A stretch of DNA of 46,935 nt from SVFI01 sp964519385 (GTDB lineage: Bacteria; Bacillota; Clostridia; Lachnospirales; Lachnospiraceae), in assembly GCA_964519385.1 (NCBI GenBank), contig CAZFLR010000015.1, forward strand, positions 1 through 46,935, given 5' to 3'. Positions within the stretch are counted from its first letter, which is position 1. Every line of letters starts with the position of its first letter. Under the pieces are notes generated by a model, which did no database searches, was not told the DNA's origin, and worked only from the letters and a program-made list of their open reading frames with translations. A program made the translations under genes and the position numbers. This document shows positions 39,933 to 46,935 of the stretch, one piece after another.

Positions 39933-40931
39933 ATGAATAAAATGGATTTAAAGGGAAGAGACTTTTTAAAACTGCTTGATTATACGGCAGAGGAAATTAC
40001 ATATCTGGTTGATCTTGCAGCCGACTATAAGAAGAAAAAGAAAGAGGGGATTCTCCACGATACCTTAAAAGGAAAAAACGTGGCTTTAATTTTTGAGAAA
40101 ACTTCAACCCGTACACGTTGCTCCTTTGAAGTGGCAGCGCATGATCTGGGAATGGGTACGACCTACCTTGAGCCTGCCAGCTCGCAGATTGGAAAGAAGG
40201 AGAGCATTGCAGATACGGCAAGAGTTCTTTCGGGCATGTTTGACGGTATTGAATATCGGGGATATGGACAGGAGATTGTGGAGGAGCTTGCAAAGTATGC
40301 CAAGGTTCCGGTATGGAACGGACTGACGAATGAGTTTCATCCGACGCAGATGCTTGCAGATCTGCTGACGATTCGTGAGCATTTTGGAACTCTCTCAGGA
40401 ATTAAGGTGGCATATATGGGTGATGCCCGTTACAATATGGCAAATTCATGGATGGTGACCTGTGCAAAGATGGGAATGGACTTTGTGGCATGTTCCCCGA
40501 AAGAGTATTTCCCGGATGAAGAGCTGATTTCCGTATGCCGTGAAATCGCAAAGGAAACGGGAGCGACCCTTTCTTTCAGCGAGGATGCACTGGAAGGTGT
40601 GAAGGGAGCAGATGTAATTTACACAGACGTGTGGGTTTCCATGGGTGAACCGGATGAAATCTGGGAGGAGAGGATTCGCGATCTTTCTCCGTATAAGGTA
40701 GACAAAAATCTGATGGCTCATGCAGCAGAGGGGGCTGTTTTCATGCATTGTCTTCCGGCATTTCATGACCTTAAAACGCAGATTGGCAAGGAAAAAGGCG
40801 AGCAGTATCATGTGACGGAGCTCGAGGTGACGGATGAAGTGTTTGAATCCGAACAGTCAGTTGTGTTTGAGGAAGCCGAAAACCGTATGCATACCATCAA
40901 GGCCGTAATGGCAGCAACGCTTGGAGCATAA
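39933..40931 (+). CDS. argF: Ornithine carbamoyltransferase
   Basis: Makes citrulline from ornithine and carbamoyl phosphate, or runs in reverse in arginine breakdown. 332 residues from ATG 39933, which has ACGGAGACG upstream; the frame extends to 39792 but that region holds the terminator and promoter. Motifs: STRTRCSFEVAAHDLGMG (carbamoyl phosphate), HPTQMLADL, and HCLPAFHD with the ornithine-site cysteine. No arginine deiminase or carbamate kinase is nearby, which favours a biosynthetic role, though this is weak. It ends one base before birA. Confidence 0.95.
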   Translation: MNKMDLKGRDFLKLLDYTAEEITYLVDLAADYKKKKKEGILHDTLKGKNVALIFEKTSTRTRCSFEVAAHDLGMGTTYLEPASSQIGKKESIADTARVLSGMFDGIEYRGYGQEIVEELAKYAKVPVWNGLTNEFHPTQMLADLLTIREHFGTLSGIKVAYMGDARYNMANSWMVTCAKMGMDFVACSPKEYFPDEELISVCREIAKETGATLSFSEDALEGVKGADVIYTDVWVSMGEPDEIWEERIRDLSPYKVDKNLMAHAAEGAVFMHCLPAFHDLKTQIGKEKGEQYHVTELEVTDEVFESEQSVVFEEAENRMHTIKAVMAATLGA

Positions 40932-40932
40932 G

Positions 40933-41718
40933 ATGCGGATGGATACTTTGGATACCGGATGGGCAGGAAAAGATTTTCGATATCTGGAGATAACGGATTC
41001 CACCAATGAGGATTGCATCCGTTTTATGCAGGGAGGAGCAGAGCATGGGCTTGTAGTGGCAGCAGGGCAGCAGCTTGCAGGAAAGGGCCGCCGGGGCAGA
41101 AGCTGGAATTCGCCGCCGGGAGAGTCGGTATATATGACACTCGGTCTCAGACCTGATTTTGAACCGGATAAAGCCTCCATGCTGACACTTGTGATGGCTA
41201 TGGCCGTTGTCCGTGCGATAGAGAAGGTTACAGGGATAAAGGATGTCGGAATTAAGTGGCCGAATGACATTGTGGTGAACGCACGCAAGGTAAGTGGGAT
41301 TCTTACGGAGATGCGGATTTTGGAGAACCGGATTGACTGTGTTGTGATAGGAGTCGGTATCAATGTCAACAACAGGGAATTTTCTACGGAGCTTACGCAG
41401 ACGGCAACTTCACTTTCCCTCAGCTGCGGACGGGAGTTTAAGACGGAGGAAATCATCGCCCGTGTACTGGAAAGCTTTGAGTATTATTATGATAAATTTG
41501 TGAAAAAATGCGATATGTCTACCATAATGGAAGAGTATGTCGAAAAAATGCTGAATAAAGACAGGGAAGTTCGGGTGCTGGACCCGCACGGAGAGTTTAT
41601 GGCTGTTGCGAGAGGCATCAACGAAAAGGGAGAGCTTCTTGTCGAAAAGGAAGATGGCACAGTGGAGGCAATATACGCCGGAGAAGTGTCAGTGAGAGGA
41701 ATTTACGGATATGTCTGA
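40933..41718 (+). CDS. birA: Biotin-[acetyl-CoA-carboxylase] ligase without the HTH domain
   Basis: Activates biotin to biotinyl-AMP and attaches it to carrier lysines. 261 residues from ATG 40933; GGAG (40923-40926) lies inside the end of argF. Motifs: DSTNEDC, GKGRRGRSWNSPPGESVYMTLGLRP with the biotin/ATP loop, KWPNDIVV and KVSGILTEM, then a C-terminal SH3-like domain (VRVLDPHGEFMAVARGINEKG). It begins right at the catalytic domain, so it lacks the winged-helix repressor part of bifunctional BirA. Its stop overlaps the next start by 8 bases. Confidence 0.93.
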   Translation: MRMDTLDTGWAGKDFRYLEITDSTNEDCIRFMQGGAEHGLVVAAGQQLAGKGRRGRSWNSPPGESVYMTLGLRPDFEPDKASMLTLVMAMAVVRAIEKVTGIKDVGIKWPNDIVVNARKVSGILTEMRILENRIDCVVIGVGINVNNREFSTELTQTATSLSLSCGREFKTEEIIARVLESFEYYYDKFVKKCDMSTIMEEYVEKMLNKDREVRVLDPHGEFMAVARGINEKGELLVEKEDGTVEAIYAGEVSVRGIYGYV

Positions 41719-42067
41719 GGAAATAATAAAAGATAGAATGCCGGACGGCCGCATGGTACTCTGCGGTTCCAATGCATATGAAAAAAAGTATTATCTGAAT
41801 CCGGTCTTTGCGACATTACCGGATGCGGTGAAAGAAGAACTCCGGATTCTCTGTGTTCTTTTTACGGAGGAGGCAGGAGGTGCCTTCATGATTGTGTTTG
41901 AGAATGACGGTACGGTTGAGATGGTTACTGAAGCCGCGGAGGAAGATATACTGTATGACGATATTACAGCAGGATTGCTTGTAGGTGAAGTGCGAAGGCA
42001 CAGACAGGAGCTGTTTCAACAGCTCCAGCTCTTTTACCGCATATTTGTCCTGAAGGAGGAAATATGA
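41711..42067 (+). CDS. Small protein of the DUF6145-like family
   Basis: 118 residues, soluble, acidic. Visible features are YEKKYYLNPVFATLPDAVKEEL, a predicted alpha/beta middle (GGAFMIVFENDGTVEMV) and a helical end rich in Gln/Leu. I recall this as DUF6145, found between birA and coaX in Lachnospiraceae; the assignment is from memory. It overlaps birA by 8 bases and coaX by 4 (ATGA), so it is translationally coupled to both. That suggests a link to cofactor metabolism, but no function is known. Confidence 0.7.
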   Translation: MSEEIIKDRMPDGRMVLCGSNAYEKKYYLNPVFATLPDAVKEELRILCVLFTEEAGGAFMIVFENDGTVEMVTEAAEEDILYDDITAGLLVGEVRRHRQELFQQLQLFYRIFVLKEEI

Positions 42068-42834
42068 TTTTAGCATTAGATGTCGGAAATACCAATATTA
42101 CATTTGGAGTATATAATGGAGACGAGCTTGTGACGACGTTCCGCATTACAACGAAGATTCCAAGAACCTCTGACGAGTACGGGATTCTGATTCGGGACCT
42201 TTTGAGAATGAACGATATCAAACGAACGGATATCGAGGGAAGTATAGTGGCGAGTGTTGTACCTAATATCATGCACTCCCTGACAGGAGCCATGGTCCGC
42301 TATATCGGCTCCAATCCGATTGTGATTGGACCGGGAACCAAAACAGGTATTCAGATTAAGACGAAAAATCCGCGTGAAATCGGTGCTGACAGAGTGGTAG
42401 ATGCCGTGGCTGCGTATGAAAAGTATGGCGGGCCGGTTCTGGTGTTGGATTTTGGCACGGCGACAACCTATGATTATGTATCTGCGGACGGTTCGCTGAT
42501 GGCAGGAGTGACCGCGCCCGGAATTCGTATTTCGGCAGCAGCCCTGTCCGAAAATGCAGCAAAGCTTCCGAAGATTGAAATTAAGAAACCGGATTCTATT
42601 CTGGCAGGTGATACCGTGACAAGTATGCAGGCGGGTATTATGTATGGTCAGATAGGACAGACAGAATATATTATCCGTCAGATAAAAAAAGAAACCGGAT
42701 GCCATGATATGAAGGTGGTGGCGACAGGAGGTCTGGGAAGAGCGATTTCCAAGGAAACTGATATGATTGATCTTTATGATAAAAACCTGACACTGGACGG
42801 GCTTCGTATTATATTTGAAAAAAATCGTGTCTGA
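42064..42834 (+). CDS. coaX: Type III pantothenate kinase
   Basis: First step of CoA synthesis: phosphorylates pantothenate, using an ASKHA fold. 256 residues. LALDVGNTNITFGVY at the start is the phosphate-binding loop, followed by SVVPNIM, GADRVVDAVAAYEKYGGPVLVLDFGTATTYD with the catalytic Asp, and ATGGLGRAI near the end. GAAGGAGG precedes ATG 42064, which overlaps the preceding stop. The type III enzyme is not feedback-inhibited by CoA. Confidence 0.96.
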   Translation: MILALDVGNTNITFGVYNGDELVTTFRITTKIPRTSDEYGILIRDLLRMNDIKRTDIEGSIVASVVPNIMHSLTGAMVRYIGSNPIVIGPGTKTGIQIKTKNPREIGADRVVDAVAAYEKYGGPVLVLDFGTATTYDYVSADGSLMAGVTAPGIRISAAALSENAAKLPKIEIKKPDSILAGDTVTSMQAGIMYGQIGQTEYIIRQIKKETGCHDMKVVATGGLGRAISKETDMIDLYDKNLTLDGLRIIFEKNRV

Positions 42835-42864
42835 ATTTAAGATGATTGTGAAAAGGAATACAGA

Positions 42865-43842
42865 ATGAAACGATTGCAGATAGGTGATGTTAAGCTGAGC
42901 AATCCGGTCATACTGGCTCCGATGGCAGGTGTTACGGACCTGCCATTTCGTTTGCTCTGTAAGGAACACGGAGCCGGGCTGTTATGTATGGAAATGGTTT
43001 CGGCAAAAGCAATTTATTTTAACAATAAAAATACAGAAAAGCTGATGGAGATACATCCGGAGGAAATGCCGGTATCCCTGCAGATATTTGGCTCGGATCC
43101 GGATATCATGAGTGAGATGGCAGCGAAAATTGAGGAAAAACCTTTCTCGGTGCTCGATATCAATATGGGATGCCCGGTTCCGAAGGTCGTGAACAACGGA
43201 GAAGGCTCGGCGTTGATGAAGAACCCTGCGCTGGTCAGAGAAATTCTGACTAAGACGGTAAAGGCGATTCATAAGCCTGTGACGGTAAAGATTCGCAAGG
43301 GATTTGACGAGACGTGTATCAATGCTGTGGAAATCGCCAAAATCGCCGAGGATTGCGGAGTGGCAGCAGTCGCTGTACACGGCAGAACGAGGGAACAGTA
43401 TTATTCAGGACAGGCAGACTGGGATATTATAGCCAAGGTTAAGGAAGCAGTTTCAATTCCGGTGATTGGTAACGGGGATGTGACTGATTGTGCATCGGCG
43501 GCAAAAATGTTTGATTATACAGGCTGTGACGGAATTATGATTGGCCGTGCGGCGAGAGGAAATCCTTTTTTGTTTGAGCAGGTGGTTTCGTATCTGGAGA
43601 CAGGAAAGATACCTGAGGAGCCGACGAAGGAGCATGTGCGCGATACCATATTGCGCCATATGGAGCTACAGCTCAAGTATAAGGGTGAGTATACGGCTGT
43701 AAGGGAGATGCGCAAACACATTGCGTGGTATTCCGCAGGACTGCCACATTCGGCAAGACTGCGTCAGAAGGTCAACGAAATCGAAAATATGGACCAGATG
43801 AAAGACTATGTCATATCTGTCCTTTTTGCACATACAATGTAG
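42865..43842 (+). CDS. dusB: tRNA-dihydrouridine synthase, DusB/NifR3 type
   Basis: Reduces uridines in tRNA D-loops with FMN and NADPH. 325 residues, a TIM barrel plus a helical domain. Motifs: APMAGVTDLPFRLLCKEHGA, NMGCPVPKVVNNGEGSALM with the catalytic Cys, VHGRTREQYYSGQADW, GNGDVTD and DGIMIGRAARGNPF. AAAAGGAATAC precedes ATG 42865. It lies 30 bases after coaX and probably belongs to the argF-birA-coaX transcript. Confidence 0.95.
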   Translation: MKRLQIGDVKLSNPVILAPMAGVTDLPFRLLCKEHGAGLLCMEMVSAKAIYFNNKNTEKLMEIHPEEMPVSLQIFGSDPDIMSEMAAKIEEKPFSVLDINMGCPVPKVVNNGEGSALMKNPALVREILTKTVKAIHKPVTVKIRKGFDETCINAVEIAKIAEDCGVAAVAVHGRTREQYYSGQADWDIIAKVKEAVSIPVIGNGDVTDCASAAKMFDYTGCDGIMIGRAARGNPFLFEQVVSYLETGKIPEEPTKEHVRDTILRHMELQLKYKGEYTAVREMRKHIAWYSAGLPHSARLRQKVNEIENMDQMKDYVISVLFAHTM

Positions 43843-43843
43843 C

Positions 43844-44689
43844 ATGGGATATGATGAAACAGAAATAATAAAATATGTAATTTTTGGAGACAGAGAGGAA
43901 CTGGCCCAGATTCCGCCGTGTGAACCTTCGATTGTGGTGCCGGGAGTACCGGTGAGGACAGAGCTCAGACCTCTCTATCTTTTTTGGGATAAAACGGACG
44001 AAAAGATTGTGCGACTGTATGAAAGCCTTGATAAAAAGGATTGTGGAAGATACGGAAGCGTCTTGGGAAAAGCGGTCTCGTCGATAGCGGTAAAGCACAT
44101 GCAAAATAAGTATAAAGAGGTGTTTCTGAGTCAGCCGGAAACACTTTTTCTTTCCGAAAAAGCGCAGAAAGAAATTCCGGGAGGATTCTGGCAGACGATG
44201 CCGGATCCGCAGATTTCTCTCCATCACAGATTTGGAGAGAGGGAGGTGCTTGGGATACTTGCATCAGCGAAAAGAAAGCTGTCACTTTTAATTGTACTTC
44301 CGCAGGAATGTGTATATGAGGAGCTTGAGACATGGCTTTTACGAGTGGAGGAACTGGCCGGTGTTTATTTAGGAGATCTTTTTTTGCTGGGGACGATTTG
44401 CCAGAAGGAAAGAGGAGAGGATGTTCTGGATGCGTTTTATGAACAGACGGGACTTGCCGGGAGTTTTTATCCGTTATCGGAGTATAGAAAGCTGATGGCG
44501 ATGGTCGGAAACCGTTCCGTTCTTCTGGATTATGCAGGATTACCGGTAAACGAGCTTGGCCGACCGGTTTTTTATGTGGACGGTGCAGGGGTGAGGACGA
44601 GGAAAGAATTGCAGCGTCTCGGAGGGGTCTGCGAAGCGTGCAGGAGCTTGAGAAATCACCTTGACAGAGCCTTTTTGAGTGCGTTATAA
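43844..44689 (+). CDS. Protein of unknown function after dusB
   Basis: 281 residues from ATG 43844 (alternative ATG 43808 inside dusB; neither has a clear ribosome-binding site, so coupling to dusB is likely). It is soluble and mixed alpha/beta, with no membrane helix, metal cluster or nucleotide loop that I can recognise. Notable segments are RFGEREVLGILASAKRKLSL, a central VLPQECVYEELETWLLRVEE and GRPVFYVDGAGVRTRKELQR near the end. Codon usage resembles its neighbours. The gene hosts the greA promoter in its last 30 bases. Function unknown. Confidence 0.75.
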   Translation: MGYDETEIIKYVIFGDREELAQIPPCEPSIVVPGVPVRTELRPLYLFWDKTDEKIVRLYESLDKKDCGRYGSVLGKAVSSIAVKHMQNKYKEVFLSQPETLFLSEKAQKEIPGGFWQTMPDPQISLHHRFGEREVLGILASAKRKLSLLIVLPQECVYEELETWLLRVEELAGVYLGDLFLLGTICQKERGEDVLDAFYEQTGLAGSFYPLSEYRKLMAMVGNRSVLLDYAGLPVNELGRPVFYVDGAGVRTRKELQRLGGVCEACRSLRNHLDRAFLSAL

Positions 44690-44690
44690 T
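44661..44690 (+). promoter_or_regulatory. Sigma-A promoter of greA-lysS
   Basis: Perfect TTGACA (44661-44666), 18-bp spacer, perfect TATAAT (44685-44690). It lies inside the end of the preceding coding region. Confidence 0.82.
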
Positions 44691-44751
44691 GTCATAGTTA
44701 ATTAGGCGGAATGAGCCGTGTTGCATCAAAGGCAAAGAAAGGATGACAATC

Positions 44752-45237
44752 GTGGAAATTAAGAAAAACATTTTAACCTATGAAGGTCTCAAAAAATATG
44801 AGGACGAGTTAGAACATTTAAAGGTCGTAAGACGTAAAGAGGTTGCTGACAAAATCAAAGAGGCGAGAGCACAGGGTGACTTATCCGAAAATGCAGAATA
44901 TGATGCAGCCAAAGATGAGCAGCGTGATATTGAAGCCAGAATTGAAGAGTTAGAGAAAATCTTAAAAAATGCGGAAGTCATCGTTGAGGATGAGGTAGAT
45001 CTTGACAAGATTAACATTGGATGCCGGGTAAAAATTCGCGATATGGAAGAAAAAGAGGATTTGGAGTACAAGATTGTCGGCTCTACAGAGGCAAACAGCT
45101 TAAAAGGAAAGATTTCCAATGAGTCACCGGTAGGAAAAGCACTTATCGGGTTAAAGGTAGGACAGACAGCAACCGTTGAAACACCGGGCGGTGTATTTAA
45201 ATATAAGGTACTTGAGATTCAGAGAGCAGGAGCGTAG
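44752..45237 (+). CDS. greA: Transcription elongation factor GreA
   Basis: Rescues backtracked RNA polymerase by stimulating transcript cleavage. 161 residues from GTG 44752; AGAAAGGA (44735-44742) lies 9 bases upstream, whereas ATG 44743 abuts it. An N-terminal antiparallel coiled coil (LTYEGLKKYEDELEHLK ... GDLSENAEYDAAKDEQ) carries the acidic tip residues (DLSENAEYD). The C-terminal FKBP-like domain follows (GCRVKIRD ... SPVGKALIGLKVGQTATV). It lies 2 bases from lysS and forms an operon with it, a common Firmicute arrangement. Confidence 0.96.
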   Translation: MEIKKNILTYEGLKKYEDELEHLKVVRRKEVADKIKEARAQGDLSENAEYDAAKDEQRDIEARIEELEKILKNAEVIVEDEVDLDKINIGCRVKIRDMEEKEDLEYKIVGSTEANSLKGKISNESPVGKALIGLKVGQTATVETPGGVFKYKVLEIQRAGA

Positions 45238-45239
45238 AC

Positions 45240-46844
45240 ATGGCAGATAATAATCAGAATAAACAGCAGGATATTAACCAGTTGTTAAAGGTTCGTCGTG
45301 AGAAACTTACGAACCTTCAGCAGGCGGGAAGAGATCCTTTTCAGATAACAAAGTTTGGACAGACACATCACTCACTTGAAGTGAAGTCTCTCTATGAAGC
45401 ACACGAGGCAGAACTCTTAAACGGCCGTAAGCAGCCGGAAGTTGAAGGGATGGACGAGCAGCAGGCAAGAGAAGTGCTTCGACAGGACTACAATGAAAGA
45501 AGAGTCATCATGGATGCAGAGCCGATTCAGGTGACAATTGCAGGCCGTATGATGTTTAAACGCGTGATGGGAAAAGCTTCTTTTTGCAATATTCAGGATT
45601 TAAAAGGAAATATCCAGATTTATGTGGCAAGAGATGCAGTAGGCGAAGAAGATTATGCAGACTTTAAGAAATCAGATATCGGTGATATTTATGGTATTTC
45701 CGGATTTGCTTTCCGTACACAGACAGGAGAGATTTCAATTCATGCGGAGAAGCTGACTCTTCTCTCAAAGAGCCTGCAGATTCTTCCGGAGAAATTTCAC
45801 GGATTGACGGATACAGATACCCGTTATCGTCAGAGATATACAGACCTTATCATGAATGCGGAAGTGAAGGATACTTTTATTAAGCGTTCTAAAATTATCA
45901 GCACGATACGAAAATATCTCGATGGAGAAGGCTTTATGGAGGTGGAAACACCGATTCTGGTTGCCAATGCAGGAGGAGCTGCGGCCAGACCGTTTGAGAC
46001 ACATTTCAACGCACTTGACGAGGAATTTAAGCTTCGTATCTCTCTGGAGCTTTATTTGAAGAGACTGATTGTCGGAGGACTTGAGAGAGTTTATGAAATC
46101 GGGCGTGTATTCCGTAATGAGGGTCTGGACACAAGACACAATGCGGAATTTACTCTGATGGAGTTGTATCAGGCTTATACAGACTATAACGGAATGATGG
46201 ATTTGACAGAAAATATGTTCCGTTATGTAGCACAGGAAGTTCTTGGAACAACCAAGATTGTATACAATGGTATTGAGATGGACTGGGGCAAGCCTTTTGA
46301 AAGAATTACAATGGTTGATGCCGTGAAAAAATATGCAGGCGTTGATTTCAATGAAATTGCGGATGCAGAGGCTGCAAAAGCCATCGCAAGAGAGAAGCAT
46401 GTGGAATTTGAAGCACACCATACAAAGGGCGATATCCTGAATCTCTTCTTCGAAGAATTTGTGGAAGAGCATTTGATTCAGCCGACTTTTGTCATGGATC
46501 ATCCGATTGAGATTTCACCACTTACAAAGAAGAAACCGGAGGATCCGAACTATGTTGAGCGTTTTGAGCTTTTCATGAACGGATGGGAAATGTGTAATGC
46601 TTATTCCGAGCTGAATGACCCGATTGACCAGAGAGAGCGTTTCAAGGCACAGGAAGCACTTCTGGCACTTGGAGACGAAGAAGCCAATACAACCGATGAG
46701 GACTTCATGTATGCACTTGAGCTCGGCATGCCTCCAACCGGCGGTATCGGCTACGGTATTGACAGACTTTGCATGCTCCTTACCGATTCACAGGCAATCA
46801 GGGATGTGCTGCTGTTCCCGACGATGAAAAGCTTGGATAAGTAA
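45240..46844 (+). CDS. lysS: Lysyl-tRNA synthetase, class II
   Basis: Charges tRNA-Lys. 534 residues, slightly longer than the ~500 typical. An N-terminal OB anticodon domain (~75-185, VTIAGRMMFKRVMGKASFCNI) follows a Gln/Asn-rich start. Class II motif 1 lies near RYRQRYTDLIMN, motif 2 is FRNEGLDTRHNAEFTLMELYQ, and motif 3 is GIGYGIDRLCMLLTDS. The C-terminus FPTMKSLDK is complete. AGGAGCGTAGAC spans the greA end. An imperfect hairpin follows the stop. Confidence 0.97.
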   Translation: MADNNQNKQQDINQLLKVRREKLTNLQQAGRDPFQITKFGQTHHSLEVKSLYEAHEAELLNGRKQPEVEGMDEQQAREVLRQDYNERRVIMDAEPIQVTIAGRMMFKRVMGKASFCNIQDLKGNIQIYVARDAVGEEDYADFKKSDIGDIYGISGFAFRTQTGEISIHAEKLTLLSKSLQILPEKFHGLTDTDTRYRQRYTDLIMNAEVKDTFIKRSKIISTIRKYLDGEGFMEVETPILVANAGGAAARPFETHFNALDEEFKLRISLELYLKRLIVGGLERVYEIGRVFRNEGLDTRHNAEFTLMELYQAYTDYNGMMDLTENMFRYVAQEVLGTTKIVYNGIEMDWGKPFERITMVDAVKKYAGVDFNEIADAEAAKAIAREKHVEFEAHHTKGDILNLFFEEFVEEHLIQPTFVMDHPIEISPLTKKKPEDPNYVERFELFMNGWEMCNAYSELNDPIDQRERFKAQEALLALGDEEANTTDEDFMYALELGMPPTGGIGYGIDRLCMLLTDSQAIRDVLLFPTMKSLDK

Positions 46845-46907
46845 ACCCAGTGTTTATGCGGGTTTGCGGACCCGGAAATGGGTTTGACATCAAAATGACA
46901 TCAAATT
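46843..46907. repeat. Hairpin and tandem 11-bp repeat after lysS
   Basis: AAACCCA (46843-46849) pairs with TGGGTTT (46879-46885), with an inner CGGGT/ACCCG helix, possibly a weak terminator. Next is a near-perfect tandem repeat, GACATCAAAAT then GACATCAAATT (46886-46907). Its meaning is unknown. The window ends 28 bases later with no further gene visible. Confidence 0.5.
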
Positions 46908-46935
46908 CGAGCGGATTTTTGGGTTTTAGTGGGGA

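Noticed and set aside
1..46935. CRISPR arrays, tRNA/rRNA genes, insertion sequences or prophage
   Set aside because: No regularly spaced repeats, tRNA-like cloverleaf, transposase, integrase or phage structural gene was recognised on either strand.

Overview
The window looks like a chromosomal segment of an anaerobic, low-to-mid GC Firmicute, most likely a Lachnospiraceae member (Roseburia/Agathobacter/Lachnospira-like). This is inferred from AGGAGG ribosome-binding sites, sigma-A promoters with 17-18 bp spacers, U-tailed hairpin terminators, the dnaE-pfkA gene pair, phosphofructokinase with a TIDLD active-site variant, and small proteins that I associate with that family. No tRNA, rRNA, CRISPR array or intact insertion sequence was seen.

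Left edge (1-4500): the 3' end of an unknown gene with its terminator; the C-terminal remnant of a MATE efflux pump; a yybP-ykoY (Mn2+) riboswitch with a terminator ahead of the Mn2+ exporter mntP; an AlaA-type aminotransferase; an HD-GYP-like protein whose metal site is degenerate; and a CarD-family regulator.

Signalling block (4589-12750): a tightly packed same-strand run. It encodes a membrane hybrid histidine kinase with its own receiver and HPt domains, a TIR domain fused to a zinc-ribbon/HTH/zinc-ribbon module resembling the flagellar-region protein YvyF, a receiver-like class III nucleotide cyclase with atypical specificity residues, an unknown protein ending in a PGDYG-like motif, a broken AlkD-type DNA glycosylase gene, a PIN-like nuclease, and a secreted CAP-domain protein. 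Translational overlaps and short gaps suggest one operon. This is the most unusual part of the window.

Middle (12800-25200): asnS and asnA, a membrane-anchored metallophosphoesterase, a UDPGP-type uridylyltransferase with galE, a reverse-strand TrhA/hemolysin III protein with inverted repeats over its start region, a small conserved-looking protein, a RelQ-type alarmone synthetase, a tail-anchored coiled-coil protein, a flavoredoxin-like protein, a LysM/G5/M23 cell-wall peptidase, and murA.

Right part (25200-46935): an intact HD-GYP protein divergent from a SAM-I riboswitch-controlled metK; dnaE, pfkA, a SpoU/TrmH rRNA methyltransferase and proC; a secreted SH3/SleB-type hydrolase; an anchored GH78 alpha-L-rhamnosidase; an NfeD/stomatin pair; argF, birA (no HTH domain), a DUF6145-like protein, coaX, dusB and an unknown protein; then greA and lysS. 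Apart from the two reverse-strand genes (trhA and the intact HD-GYP gene), everything is on the plus strand.
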